A stretch of 64,000 nt of DNA from Pseudidiomarina sediminum DSM 21906 (GCF_000423165.1 NZ_AUHL01000006.1:235107-299106); one strand, 5' to 3'. Counted from the first letter of the stretch, positions 1 through 8,718 are shown. Notes: generated by a model from the sequence alone, not told the origin. Translations and numbers: made by a program.

Positions 1-32
1 AAGCCCGAAGCCCGAAGCCCGAAGCCCGAAGC
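1..32. repeat. Heptanucleotide tandem repeat AAGCCCG
   Basis: Four perfect copies of AAGCCCG fill positions 1-28, and a partial copy (AAGC) follows. The array probably continues beyond the left edge of the window. It lies just downstream of the stop codon of the minus-strand gene that ends at 47. The following bases contain a short GAAGCTTC palindrome, so a role in transcript ending is possible, but no clear terminator is seen. Confidence 0.75.
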
Positions 33-46
33 TTCGAGCTTTGGTA

Positions 47-1042
47 TTAATTGGGACGTTTGAGTGCGAGCTCAATGAGTAGGGGAAAGTGGTCAGAACC
101 GAACTTGGGTAAGCGGCGCATTTCGACCAACATAAAGTGCTCACTATGAAACAAGTGATCGAGTGGCCAGCGAAGAAATGGGAGCTGGGTATGGAAGGTG
201 TTAAAAAAGCCACGACCTTGGCGCGGATCTTGTAAGTTGCTGAGCTTGATGAACTCGCGTGTAGTGGGTGACCAAGCAACATCGTTGAGATCGCCGGCAA
301 CGATTACAGGCATGGTTTCCTGGGCGGCACGCTTGGCAATCTGAATGAGCTCGCGGTCGCGAGGTTGTGACGTTTCGTTTTCTGTGGGGCTTGGCGGCGC
401 AGGGTGTACGCAGTGTAAACGCACGGTTTGTCCGTCCGGCATTTCGACATCAGCCTGAATTGAGGGCACACCTTCTTCAATAAGATGCTCAACGGCGACA
501 TTTTTTAGTGGCCAAACGGAATAGAGCATCATGCCGTAGAGGTTTTTTTGCGGCACTTTAACGGCATGCGGAAAGTCATCTTCAATATCGGTGAGCTGCT
601 CTTGCCACCATGTATCGGTTTCGACAGCAATGATGATATCGGGCCGCTCGCGATTAATCATGCGCACCAGCTCAATAGCGTTACGGTTGGGTTGCAGCAC
701 ATTCACCGTTAGCACTCGTAAGTGCTCTTCAATCGCTTGTTCGTCACGTGCTCGCTGATATTTTTGTACGTGGCGTTGTGCCAATGGCGTATAGGGAAAG
801 ACCCACCACAATTGCCAGGCGCAGCAGAGTAATTGCGTGGTCACTAATACCCAGCTGAGTGGCTGTGAAAACGCTAACCAATGTGCACTGGCTGCAAGTA
901 AGGCGAGCGCCACGACGGTCAACTGTAAGCGTGGGAAGTCCCATAGACGAATGAGCCAATGGGAATTGCTGGAAAGCGGCAGCAGTGTAACCAGTGCGAG
1001 CAGTGCTGTGCAGGTACCGATAAGACTAACGGCGAGTAGCAT
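47..1042 (-). CDS. Membrane-anchored endonuclease/exonuclease/phosphatase family protein
   Basis: A 331-residue protein. Roughly the first 100 residues form three hydrophobic segments. They are followed by an endonuclease/exonuclease/phosphatase (DNase I-like) fold. The fold's signature pieces are visible in order: LTVNVLQPN, an acidic residue in IIIAVETD, VAGDLNDVAWSP and the terminal GSDHFPL. These supply the metal-binding Glu and Asp and the catalytic Asp/His of the superfamily. The substrate (nucleic acid, inositol phosphate or lipid) cannot be told. I chose the ATG at 1042, which follows an AAGGA about 11 bases upstream; the frame stays open upstream but would run into the divergent ubiD leader. 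Members of this type are often called hypothetical membrane-associated EEP proteins. The family call is firm, the function open. Confidence 0.8.
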   Translation of the reverse strand: MLLAVSLIGTCTALLALVTLLPLSSNSHWLIRLWDFPRLQLTVVALALLAASAHWLAFSQPLSWVLVTTQLLCCAWQLWWVFPYTPLAQRHVQKYQRARDEQAIEEHLRVLTVNVLQPNRNAIELVRMINRERPDIIIAVETDTWWQEQLTDIEDDFPHAVKVPQKNLYGMMLYSVWPLKNVAVEHLIEEGVPSIQADVEMPDGQTVRLHCVHPAPPSPTENETSQPRDRELIQIAKRAAQETMPVIVAGDLNDVAWSPTTREFIKLSNLQDPRQGRGFFNTFHTQLPFLRWPLDHLFHSEHFMLVEMRRLPKFGSDHFPLLIELALKRPN

Positions 1043-1147
1043 AAAGGTAAGCGTCCTTGTTATGAACCTATTTGCGTAGCCTAACGTACTTTGAAACCCC
1101 TGAAAACTATTGTCAAAACCAGTATACTGGCGGGCATTCTTTTCGCG

Positions 1148-2632
1148 ATGAGGCGAGACCAAGTGAAGTATCAAGATTTACGTGATTTTATTGCACTACT
1201 TGAAGAGCGCGGAGCGTTGAAGCGTATTCAAGTTGAAGTCGATCCTTACCTTGAGATTACGGAGATCGCTGATCGTACGCTCAAAGCGGGCGGTCCGGCA
1301 TTGTTGTTTGAAAATGTAAAAGGGCACAGTGTGCCCGTGTTGGCGAACCTATTTGGTACGCCCGATCGGGTCGCGCTCGGCATGGGACAGGAATCTGTCA
1401 CGGCCTTGCGTGATGTCGGTAAGCTATTGGCTTTTTTGAAAGAGCCAGAGCCACCGAAAGGTTTTCGTGACGCTTTGAACTTATTGCCAAAGTACAAAAA
1501 AGTACTGAGCATGGCACCGAAGAAAATCAAAAAGGCGCCGTGCCAAGAAGTCATTGAAAGCGGTGATGAGGTCGATTTGACCCGTCTCCCTATTCAGCAC
1601 TGCTGGCCAGGTGACGTTGCACCTTTGATTACCTGGGGGTTGACGGTCACCAAAGGACCACACAAAGAGCGGCAGAATCTTGGCATTTATCGTCAGCAAC
1701 TGCTTGGTAAGAACAAAATTATCATGCGTTGGTTGTCGCATCGTGGTGGTGCACTTGATTTCCAAGAATGGCAACGCCAGCATCCTGGTGAGCGCTTTCC
1801 AGTGGCTGTGGCACTTGGTGCTGATCCGGCGACGATATTAGGGGCGGTAACGCCAGTCCCTGATAGTTTATCGGAGTATGCTTTTGCTGGGCTGCTGCGT
1901 GACGCAAAAACTGAAGTCACTCAGTGTGTGAGTAATGACTTACAGGTTCCAGCGCATGCTGAAATTGTTCTTGAGGGCTATATTGAGCCTGGCGAAATGG
2001 CGCCTGAGGGGCCCTACGGCGACCATACGGGTTACTATAACGAAGTGGATGATTTCCCAGTGTTCACCGTGACCCATATGACGCGTCGCCGTGAGCCGAT
2101 TTATCATTCGACCTATACCGGGCGTCCACCGGATGAACCCGCAGTGCTTGGCGTTGCCTTGAATGAGGTCTTCGTGCCGATTTTGCAGAAGCAATTCCCC
2201 GAGATTGTTGATTTTTACCTACCGCCAGAAGGCTGCTCATACCGTGTGGCAGTCGTCACCATGAAGAAGCAATATGCTGGGCACGCAAAGCGCGTGATGA
2301 TGGGCGTTTGGTCGTTTTTACGTCAGTTTATGTACACCAAGTTCGTGATTGTCTGTGATGATGACGTTAACGCTCGTGATTGGAAAGACGTCATTTGGGC
2401 TATGACGACGCGCATGGACCCTGCACGTGATACGGTATTGGTTGAGAATACGCCAATTGACTATTTGGATTTTGCCTCGCCGGTTTCGGGGCTGGGTTCA
2501 AAAATGGGAATGGATGCCACCAATAAGTGGCCTGGTGAGACAGAACGTGAGTGGGGTGTCCCCATAGAGATGGACGAAGCGGTGAAACAACGTGTGGACG
2601 CGCTTTGGGACGAACTCGGAATTTTTGATTAG
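1148..2632 (+). CDS. ubiD: 4-hydroxy-3-polyprenylbenzoate decarboxylase UbiD
   Basis: This enzyme decarboxylates 4-hydroxy-3-polyprenylbenzoate in ubiquinone synthesis, using prenylated FMN supplied by UbiX. The protein is about 494 residues, matching the usual E. coli-type length near 497. The N-terminal block around YQDLRDF and [10 protein letters not shown] and the central [11 protein letters not shown] block, which carries an active-site acid, are typical of UbiD. The frame is open back to 1091, but similarity begins only near KYQDLRD. The start is therefore the ATG at 1148 or, equally possible, a GTG at 1163 preceded by GAGG at 1150-1153. fre follows 14 bases downstream, the same ubiD-fre order known from enterobacteria, so the two are probably co-transcribed. 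No ubiX is visible here. Confidence 0.95.
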   Translation: MRRDQVKYQDLRDFIALLEERGALKRIQVEVDPYLEITEIADRTLKAGGPALLFENVKGHSVPVLANLFGTPDRVALGMGQESVTALRDVGKLLAFLKEPEPPKGFRDALNLLPKYKKVLSMAPKKIKKAPCQEVIESGDEVDLTRLPIQHCWPGDVAPLITWGLTVTKGPHKERQNLGIYRQQLLGKNKIIMRWLSHRGGALDFQEWQRQHPGERFPVAVALGADPATILGAVTPVPDSLSEYAFAGLLRDAKTEVTQCVSNDLQVPAHAEIVLEGYIEPGEMAPEGPYGDHTGYYNEVDDFPVFTVTHMTRRREPIYHSTYTGRPPDEPAVLGVALNEVFVPILQKQFPEIVDFYLPPEGCSYRVAVVTMKKQYAGHAKRVMMGVWSFLRQFMYTKFVIVCDDDVNARDWKDVIWAMTTRMDPARDTVLVENTPIDYLDFASPVSGLGSKMGMDATNKWPGETEREWGVPIEMDEAVKQRVDALWDELGIFD

Positions 2633-2646
2633 GATAAGCGAGCTTA

Positions 2647-3345
2647 ATGAAACAATTGTTATGCCAAGTGACGGCATTGGAGTCACTTTCTCCTGCGGTG
2701 TTTCGCGTGGTTTTGACGCTGCCTGAAGCGATTGAATTTAATGGTGGACAATATGTGCAGGTTGTCATGGGGGAGCGTGATAAACGTGCTTTCTCTATTG
2801 CCTCATGCCCGTCGCAAACCACTGAAATTGAGTTGCACATTGGCGCGACGGCGGACAACCCGTATGCCATGCAGGTGATTGAGAAAGCACGCGCCGAGGG
2901 TGAGCTGGAAGTTGAGGTCCCCTTGGGGACGGCTTATTACCGTGCAGACAGCCAACGTCCGTTGGTATTGATTGCTGGTGGAACAGGCTTTTCTTATACC
3001 TGGTCGATTCTACAGGCGCATCTCAAAAGTGGCTCAACGCGTCCAGTAACCTTGTATTGGGGAGGACGCCAGGCGCAAGATTTGTATTACCATGACAAGC
3101 TGATTGCTTTAAGTGAAACCTATCCACAGGTGCATTATCGCCCAGTCATTGAGCAGGCTGATGCAAGCTGGAACGGTGCCATTGGCTTAGTTCATCATGC
3201 GGTGTTGGCGGAGCAATCAGATCTTAGCGAAGCAGATGTTTATGTTGCTGGGCGGTTTGAAATGGTGCGTGTGATCCGTGACGATTTCCATGCGCAGGGG
3301 CTACCACTCGAGCAGCTTTACGGGGATGCGCTAGCCTTCATTTAA
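2647..3345 (+). CDS. fre: NAD(P)H-flavin reductase Fre
   Basis: A 232-residue ferredoxin-NADP reductase-fold enzyme that reduces free FMN, FAD or riboflavin with NAD(P)H. The reduced flavin can serve UbiX/UbiD flavin chemistry and ferric reduction. The flavin-binding RAFSIAS motif lies at residues 47-53. The nucleotide-binding IAGGTGFSY segment is near residue 110, nearly identical to the E. coli protein, as is the length (233 there). The gene begins 14 bases after ubiD, suggesting one transcript. The next gene is separated by a TPP riboswitch, so transcription units change at about 3350. Confidence 0.93.
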   Translation: MKQLLCQVTALESLSPAVFRVVLTLPEAIEFNGGQYVQVVMGERDKRAFSIASCPSQTTEIELHIGATADNPYAMQVIEKARAEGELEVEVPLGTAYYRADSQRPLVLIAGGTGFSYTWSILQAHLKSGSTRPVTLYWGGRQAQDLYYHDKLIALSETYPQVHYRPVIEQADASWNGAIGLVHHAVLAEQSDLSEADVYVAGRFEMVRVIRDDFHAQGLPLEQLYGDALAFI

Positions 3346-3371
3346 GTGCGCTGTTATACTGCGCACGCAAT

Positions 3372-3472
3372 TTACCAAGGGGTGTTCCTCTACGCAGCGC
3401 GTACGAGGGGCTGAGATGCACGATGCGAACCCTTTGCACCTGATCCGGTTAATACTGGCGTAGGGATGGTAA
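3372..3472 (+). promoter_or_regulatory. thi-box: TPP (thiamine pyrophosphate) riboswitch aptamer
   Basis: The conserved THI-box elements are present: CTGAGA at 3411-3416, then ACCTGATCCGG and TTAATACTGGCGTAGGGA at about 3438-3466. P1 can form between TTACCA (3372-3377) and TGGTAA (3467-3472). The variable P3 arm pairs CCTC/TACGC with GCGTA/GAGG (about 3387-3408). The element lies about 70 bases upstream of the TonB receptor start, so thiamine pyrophosphate should switch off the receptor-PnuT-kinase-MFS operon. No U-tract terminator is seen between 3473 and 3540. Control of translation is therefore more likely than control of termination. Confidence 0.96.
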
Positions 3473-3544
3473 CTAACACTCTTAGTCCATGTGAAATCCT
3501 GCCCGACCGGATTATTTCTGAACCTGAAGTTGAGGAAATGATCC

Positions 3545-5659
3545 ATGTACTCTAAATCTCTTATCTGGTTTGCGTTGGCCGCTGCTGGCGTAACATCTAC
3601 TGCTGCTACTGCACAAGAAACACCTGACGGTGTGGAACGCATCATCATTCAAGGTGAGTTCCGACAAATGGCTGTGCAAGAAGCCCCTACCAGCGTGACG
3701 GCTTTACTTGCGGAGCGCTTTGAGGAGCGCGGTGCGTTACATTTGGAAAACGCTTTAAACGCACTCGCCAACGTGAACTTTTCTGGTGGGACCTCGCGCA
3801 CGCGATTTATTCAAATTCGTGGCGTTGGTGAGCGTAGTCAATTTGTTGATCCTATCCAGCCCTCCGTTGGCTTGTTGGTCGACGGGATTAATTACAGTGG
3901 CTTAGCGCAAGCGGCACAGCTGTTCGACATCAGCCAACTCGAAGTGTATCGCGGGCCGCAAAGCGGTCGCTTCGGTGCTGATGGTATGGCGGGAATGTTG
4001 GTCCTCGAAAGTACGCTGCCGACCTCAGAGACGAGCGGTGTGTGGGAACTTGGCGCGGCAAACTATGGTGGTTTAAGTGGTGGTTTTGCTGTGGGTGGTG
4101 AGCTGGCTGCATTGGGTCGCGCGCGTTTGAGTGTGTACCAGCAGCGTGACGATGGCTTTATTGAGAATAACTATCTACAACGCGATGACACCAATAAGCG
4201 CTCCGAGCGTAACTTCCGTTTCAACCTCTTTAGCGATATCGCCGACCATTGGCAGTTACGAACCACGCTACACGCCTTAAGCCAAGACAATGGTTACGAT
4301 GCCTTCTCACTTGATAATGATCGAACCACCTTATCGGATCAGCCTGGCGAAGATGATTTACGGACGCGTGCGGCACGCTGGGCGCTAACCTATAGCGGTT
4401 GGCAGGCCGCGGAACTTGAAATGGCCTATAGCTATTTAAGCGCCGATAGCGTCTATAGTTACGATGAAGACTGGAGCTATGAAGGGATTGCTCCGGGCTG
4501 GGAATACAGCTCGTTTGATGCGTATGAAAGGGACCGTCGTGACCATGTTCTCGAAGCCCGTTTGGTGAGCGCGCAACCGGTGACTATTGCCGGTCTCAGC
4601 AGTGATTGGGTCGCAGGTATTTACCATCAACAACGTGATGAGCAACTTCGCCGAGACTTCTTTAACTGGGATCTCGACCGCGAGGATGTGTTTACCAGTG
4701 ATTATGAAAACCGTCATACGGCGTTGTATGGTGAACTGTCACAACAACTGTCACCACAGTGGCGCTTAACTACCGGTGTACGCGTTGAGCGTTACGACAA
4801 CAGCTACTTGGATAGCAACACTGTCGCGCAACAGCCCGAAGATACCATGTGGGGCGGCCGCATGAGCTTGAGCTATCATCCTGACGTCGACACTATGTGG
4901 TATGCCACGCTGGCGCGCGGTTACAAAGCCGGTGGGGTGAATGGCGAAGCTCTGGGTAAGGTGCAAGATGAAAGTTTGGTCGACCTACGCGATTACCTCC
5001 TCGCACGTGCAACCTTTGCGCCTGAATTATTAAGCAGTTTGGAATTAGGTCATAAACGTATCAGTGCCGATGAGCGTTTACAGTTACAAATCGCGGTATT
5101 CGCCCATCAGCGTGACGATGTGCAGTTGAAAGGCTGGGTGAACCGTGATCAAAGTTTTGTCGGTTACTTGCAAAATGCTGCTGAAGGCAAAGCCTTTGGT
5201 GCAGAGCTGGATATCACTTATGAACTCACCGATGCTTTGCAAAGTTTTGTTTCGATCGGTTGGCTTGATACTGAGATCGAAGGCTTCGTGACCGAAGATG
5301 GGGTTGATATGAGTGGCCGCGAGCAAGCGCACGCACCGACCTATCAATACAACTTAGGGGTGCGCTACAACCTCGCAGAGGCATGGAAGTTCGCGCTTGA
5401 AGTGGATGGAAAAGATGGCTTCTATTACTCTGATTCACATATGAGCCGCGCCGACAGTATGGCGGTGTTGCATGCGAGTCTGCAGTGGCAACAAGGTCCT
5501 TGGGCAGTGCGCTTGTGGGCGCGCAACCTAACTGATGAAGACTATGGCGTGCGCGGCTTCTATTTTGGTAATGACCCACGCAAAGAATACGTCACTGAAA
5601 CGTACGAACAGTTTGGCGAGCCACGTCGTTTTGGTGTGACTTTTAACTATCACTTTTAA
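3545..5659 (+). CDS. TonB-dependent outer-membrane receptor, probable thiamine importer
   Basis: A 704-residue outer-membrane receptor. A signal peptide ends near residue 23 (TAATAQ-E). It is followed by a plug domain (about residues 30-160, with the IRGVGERS and VYRGPQSGRFGADGMAG blocks) and a C-terminal beta-barrel ending in a terminal Phe. Substrate assignment comes from context. It lies directly behind a TPP riboswitch and is followed by a PnuT-type permease and a small-molecule kinase. This matches the riboswitch-linked receptor predicted by comparative genomics to import thiamine in Alteromonadales-type bacteria. A GAGGAA ribosome site lies at 3532-3537. The receptor fold is certain. 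Thiamine, rather than a thiamine precursor or phosphate ester, is inferred. Confidence 0.88.
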   Translation: MYSKSLIWFALAAAGVTSTAATAQETPDGVERIIIQGEFRQMAVQEAPTSVTALLAERFEERGALHLENALNALANVNFSGGTSRTRFIQIRGVGERSQFVDPIQPSVGLLVDGINYSGLAQAAQLFDISQLEVYRGPQSGRFGADGMAGMLVLESTLPTSETSGVWELGAANYGGLSGGFAVGGELAALGRARLSVYQQRDDGFIENNYLQRDDTNKRSERNFRFNLFSDIADHWQLRTTLHALSQDNGYDAFSLDNDRTTLSDQPGEDDLRTRAARWALTYSGWQAAELEMAYSYLSADSVYSYDEDWSYEGIAPGWEYSSFDAYERDRRDHVLEARLVSAQPVTIAGLSSDWVAGIYHQQRDEQLRRDFFNWDLDREDVFTSDYENRHTALYGELSQQLSPQWRLTTGVRVERYDNSYLDSNTVAQQPEDTMWGGRMSLSYHPDVDTMWYATLARGYKAGGVNGEALGKVQDESLVDLRDYLLARATFAPELLSSLELGHKRISADERLQLQIAVFAHQRDDVQLKGWVNRDQSFVGYLQNAAEGKAFGAELDITYELTDALQSFVSIGWLDTEIEGFVTEDGVDMSGREQAHAPTYQYNLGVRYNLAEAWKFALEVDGKDGFYYSDSHMSRADSMAVLHASLQWQQGPWAVRLWARNLTDEDYGVRGFYFGNDPRKEYVTETYEQFGEPRRFGVTFNYHF

Positions 5660-5679
5660 ACCGAGGTAGCGCGAAGCAG

Positions 5680-6306
5680 ATGATGACATTTCTCGTCGAA
5701 CTCGGTGAGCAGGTGGCTGCAACTTCATTCCTAGAGTGGGTTGCAGTCGTTCTTGCCGTGATTTACTTGGTTTTGGCTGCACACCAATCCTTATGGTGCT
5801 GGTACGCGGCAGCGGTAAGTTGCGCGATCTATACGCACTTAATGTTCGCTGCAAACCTGTATATGGAAACGGTGCTGCAACTCATTTATATCGCCTTGGC
5901 GGTGTATGGTTGGTGGCAGTGGCGGTTTGGCCGAGGCAGTACTTTGGCAAGTGAAGTGCGGTCGTTATCGTGGCAGTGGCATCTCGCAATGTCGCTGGTC
6001 ATGGCTGCGATAGCGGCAGTCATTGCCATGCTCCTGACGGCCTACACCAGTGCAGACGCCGTATGGCTAGATACCTACACCACTGTATTTTCGCTATTTG
6101 CAACGTGGTTGTTGTCGCGTAAACAGTTTGCCAACTGGTGGTATTGGTTGGTGATCGATAGTGTTTATGTGTACCTTTACGCGAGCAAAGGTTTTGTGGT
6201 CACAGGTGCACTTTATTTCGTATACCTTATACTGGTGTGCTATGCGATGTGGCAATGGCGAATCACTGAACAGGCGGACAAAGGTGCAGCAGCAGTGGCT
6301 AGATAG
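5680..6306 (+). CDS. pnuT: PnuC-family permease, PnuT thiamine type
   Basis: A 208-residue integral membrane protein with about seven hydrophobic segments and repeated Trp-rich pairs (YGWWQWRFG, YAMWQWRI) characteristic of the PnuC vitamin-transporter family. PnuC proteins are energy-independent facilitators that depend on a cytoplasmic kinase to trap the vitamin. The TPP riboswitch, the TonB receptor 20 bases upstream and the kinase overlapping its 3' end all point to thiamine rather than nicotinamide riboside. The ATG at 5680 is followed immediately by a second ATG, either of which could be used. The last 23 bases overlap the proposed GTG start of the kinase. Confidence 0.9.
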   Translation: MMTFLVELGEQVAATSFLEWVAVVLAVIYLVLAAHQSLWCWYAAAVSCAIYTHLMFAANLYMETVLQLIYIALAVYGWWQWRFGRGSTLASEVRSLSWQWHLAMSLVMAAIAAVIAMLLTAYTSADAVWLDTYTTVFSLFATWLLSRKQFANWWYWLVIDSVYVYLYASKGFVVTGALYFVYLILVCYAMWQWRITEQADKGAAAVAR

Positions 6307-7066
6307 CTTACCGATACATGGTGTGATTAAGGCGGAGCCTTTGCTGCGCGGCGTAGCTAATAGTGTCTATAAAATTACGACCACTTCGGCAACGTACGTG
6401 TTAAAGCAGTTTCGTTTTGATCACCCCTATGGTTTGGATCGCGATCAAGAAGTAGACGTGCAACGGCAACTAGCACAACAGCAGTTGGCGCCGGAAGTAC
6501 TGCACTATGATCAAGCCCAGGGGCTGTTGCTGCAAAGTTTCTTGCCCGGTCAAGACTTAGCGCATACGTCGCTGCCTATGGTTGATAAGTTACGCGAATT
6601 GGCTGAGGTATCAGCCCATATTCATCAGGTCAGTATTGTCGCGCCAGTATGGTCGTTGCGTGAGCGCTTGGTGCGCTACTGCGATGAACTGGCGCGTTTT
6701 GATGCAGAGCGCGCCAAGCAGTTTGAAAAACGCTTAATGAGTTTTCGGAAGCTATTGGATAGCTTTGCGACCCACCCTGTCTTTTGCCACAACGATCTCG
6801 GCTTCCATCATGTTTTTCTCACACCGACGCCACGTGTGATTGACTGGGAGTACTCTGGTCTGGGAGAGCGTTATTTTGACCTCGCCAATACGATTGCCGT
6901 GAACCAACTCGACTTACCTCACCGTAATGCTTTTTTAAACGCGTACGAAGCTGAGGCAGGCGTCACGTTGCAACGTGATTTGCTCGAACAATGGTTACAG
7001 CTGGTCGATGTTGTCAATCAACTTTGGTACGAACTTCATCATTATCTACAAAGGATTAGCGACTAA
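6284..7066 (+). CDS. APH/choline-kinase-fold phosphotransferase, probable thiamine kinase
   Basis: A protein of about 260 residues with the aminoglycoside/choline kinase fold. The ATP-lobe piece is YVLKQFRFD. The catalytic loop reads HNDLGFHH, and the metal-binding VIDWEYSGLGERYFDLAN segment follows. In a thiamine operon it should phosphorylate thiamine delivered by PnuT, as ThiK does. The catalytic loop is unusual: the family's HxDxxxxN normally ends in Asn, which coordinates a metal, and here that position is His. The open frame extends back to 6161 inside pnuT. The GTG at 6284, preceded by AGGCGGA, gives a family-like length with only 23 bases of overlap. The next gene starts nine bases downstream. 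Activity on other amino-alcohols cannot be excluded. Confidence 0.78.
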   Translation: MQQQWLDSLPIHGVIKAEPLLRGVANSVYKITTTSATYVLKQFRFDHPYGLDRDQEVDVQRQLAQQQLAPEVLHYDQAQGLLLQSFLPGQDLAHTSLPMVDKLRELAEVSAHIHQVSIVAPVWSLRERLVRYCDELARFDAERAKQFEKRLMSFRKLLDSFATHPVFCHNDLGFHHVFLTPTPRVIDWEYSGLGERYFDLANTIAVNQLDLPHRNAFLNAYEAEAGVTLQRDLLEQWLQLVDVVNQLWYELHHYLQRISD

Positions 7067-7075
7067 GGAGAAGCT

Positions 7076-8422
7076 ATGCAGCAACGCACTTCGCAACGCG
7101 AATTAACCGAAAAGCTCTATGGTTACCTAGCGGAAGATGAAGATGCCCGGGTATGTAAAGATATTCCCGACGAAGCCTGCAATGCCCAACCGAAAGCCTT
7201 TGTGTTTCATCTTATTGCGCTGAGTATGACTAAGCTCGGTGATGCCCTAGTAAGCGCGCGTTTGGTTTTGCCTTGGATGCTCTCGGCGCTTGGTGCGCCT
7301 GCTGCGTTTATCAGTGCGCTGGTACCTTTGCGCGAGTCGCTCGCCTTGCTGCCACAGTTGGTGATTGCCCAACAACTGCGTGAGACGCCCGTACGGAAGT
7401 GGTTCTGGGTGGTCGGCAGTCTTGGTCAGGCAGTTGCCTTACTGGGGATGCTGCTGAGTGTCATTGGGTTACGTGGAAGTGCCTTAGGTTGGGCGGTTGT
7501 CTTGTTGCTAACGCTATTTAGCGTGGCGCGAGGTGTATGCTCGGTGGCGAGTAAAGATGTGCAAGGCAAGACCGTCTCGAAAACGCGTCGCGGACGCTTG
7601 TCGGGGCTGGCCGCAACGATTGCAGGTAGTCTGTCAGTGGTGACTGCGCTAGTGGTGCTCTTTGCCCCTCAGCTGATGTCGACGACCGCGAGTGAAGGTT
7701 CCACGTTGTTGTTCGCCGCATTGTTGGGATTGGGGTGTTTATTGTGGCTCGGTGCCGCGTTTGTTTACGCACAGATCCCTGAAGTGCCCGGCGCAACCAG
7801 TGGTGGCGGCAATGCCTTGGTGGAAGCACTGAAATCTCTACAACTGCTGTGGCGCGATCGTGCCTTTGGGCAATTCGTGTTAACACGCGCGTTGTTGGTG
7901 TCCTCAGCATTTGCTATCCCTTATATCGTCGTAATGATCCAGCGCAGCGGTGACTCTAGCTTAACCAGCTTAGGCGGTTTAATGTTAGCTAGCGGGCTGG
8001 CGGGCATGCTCGCCGGACGTTTTTGGGGGCGTTGGTCTGACGTTGCGAGTCATCATGTCATGGCCGCTGCTGCGGCTATTGCGGTTGTTGATATGGGCTT
8101 AGTGTTGGCACTCTTTCTTTGGGCGCCAGAGTGGTTGGCAATGCAGTGGGTCGCCGGTGGGGCTATTTTTATCGCCGCGGTTGCGCATCATGGCGCGCGG
8201 GTCGGACGCAAGACCTATTTGGTGGACATGGCCACGCAAGAGAACCGTGCGGCCTATACCGCGGTCTCCAATACGGCAATCGGTATCGTTTTGTTGTTAG
8301 GTATTGCGCTTGGTGCTGTCGATGCCTACTGGGGCGTTGAAATCGTGCTAGTGGTGTTGATGGCGCTAGGTAGTATCGCTGCGCTACGCGCTTTGGCTCT
8401 TGCGAATGTACAGAAACAGTAA
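7076..8422 (+). CDS. Major facilitator superfamily permease in the thiamine operon
   Basis: A 448-residue membrane protein with about twelve hydrophobic segments after a cytoplasmic, acidic N-terminal stretch of about 45 residues. A basic loop (SKTRRGRLSG) near residues 165-175 and another with GRFWGRWSD near 310 are MFS-like. A strong AAGGAG lies five bases before the ATG. It begins nine bases after the kinase and the operon ends directly behind it at a hairpin, so it is expressed under the TPP riboswitch. The substrate is not known; uptake or release of thiamine, its precursors or a related vitamin would fit. MFS membership is likely from the pattern, but I recognise no characterised close relative. 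Confidence 0.75.
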   Translation: MQQRTSQRELTEKLYGYLAEDEDARVCKDIPDEACNAQPKAFVFHLIALSMTKLGDALVSARLVLPWMLSALGAPAAFISALVPLRESLALLPQLVIAQQLRETPVRKWFWVVGSLGQAVALLGMLLSVIGLRGSALGWAVVLLLTLFSVARGVCSVASKDVQGKTVSKTRRGRLSGLAATIAGSLSVVTALVVLFAPQLMSTTASEGSTLLFAALLGLGCLLWLGAAFVYAQIPEVPGATSGGGNALVEALKSLQLLWRDRAFGQFVLTRALLVSSAFAIPYIVVMIQRSGDSSLTSLGGLMLASGLAGMLAGRFWGRWSDVASHHVMAAAAAIAVVDMGLVLALFLWAPEWLAMQWVAGGAIFIAAVAHHGARVGRKTYLVDMATQENRAAYTAVSNTAIGIVLLLGIALGAVDAYWGVEIVLVVLMALGSIAALRALALANVQKQ

Positions 8423-8448
8423 AAAGCCAGCGTCGCTGCGCTGGCTTT
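8423..8448. terminator. Bidirectional hairpin terminator
   Basis: A perfect 10-bp stem pairs AAAGCCAGCG (8423-8432) with CGCTGGCTTT (8439-8448) around a six-base loop. It begins at the stop codon of the MFS gene. On the minus strand the stem runs into a five-T tract, so it should also end the convergent DUF3185 transcript. Confidence 0.85.
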
Positions 8449-8467
8449 AGTTTGAAAGGGGGAGAGC

Positions 8468-8665
8468 TTATTTCCCTCGAATGACACCGTAAAGGCCGAC
8501 AATCACCGCGATAGCGCCGCCGATCAGGTACCACATTGCATTATCTGTTGGCTCACCAGTCACTGCATTTGAGATTTCAGATGCTGGCGAGTTGTATGCT
8601 TCATAGCCGAAATACAACAGGATAATACCAACCACAAGCAAGATAATTCCGATGACTTTATTCAT
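8468..8665 (-). CDS. DUF3185 small membrane protein
   Basis: A 65-residue protein with two transmembrane helices (about residues 4-20 and 44-62). They are separated by a short polar loop containing a GEPTDNAMW segment that resembles the DUF3185 family pattern. AAGGAAG precedes the ATG at a normal distance. It is a single gene with its own promoter region and ends at the hairpin shared with the MFS gene. The family has no established function that I know of. Neighbouring dps suggests only that the region is stress-related, which is weak evidence. Confidence 0.8.
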   Translation of the reverse strand: MNKVIGIILLVVGIILLYFGYEAYNSPASEISNAVTGEPTDNAMWYLIGGAIAVIVGLYGVIRGK

Positions 8666-8718
8666 GAAGTCTTCCTTTTCGTAAGTTTGTGTTGAGGTAC
8701 TGCTGCATCAAGAATAGC

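Noticed and set aside
1091-1147. Extended N-terminus of UbiD from an ATG-like start at 1091
   Set aside because: The extra residues do not resemble UbiD and would overlap the divergent leader; ATG 1148 or GTG 1163 fits the family.
2647-3345. Fre considered as LuxG or another oxygenase reductase
   Set aside because: Placement behind ubiD, length and the flavin motif fit Fre; no lux genes are present.
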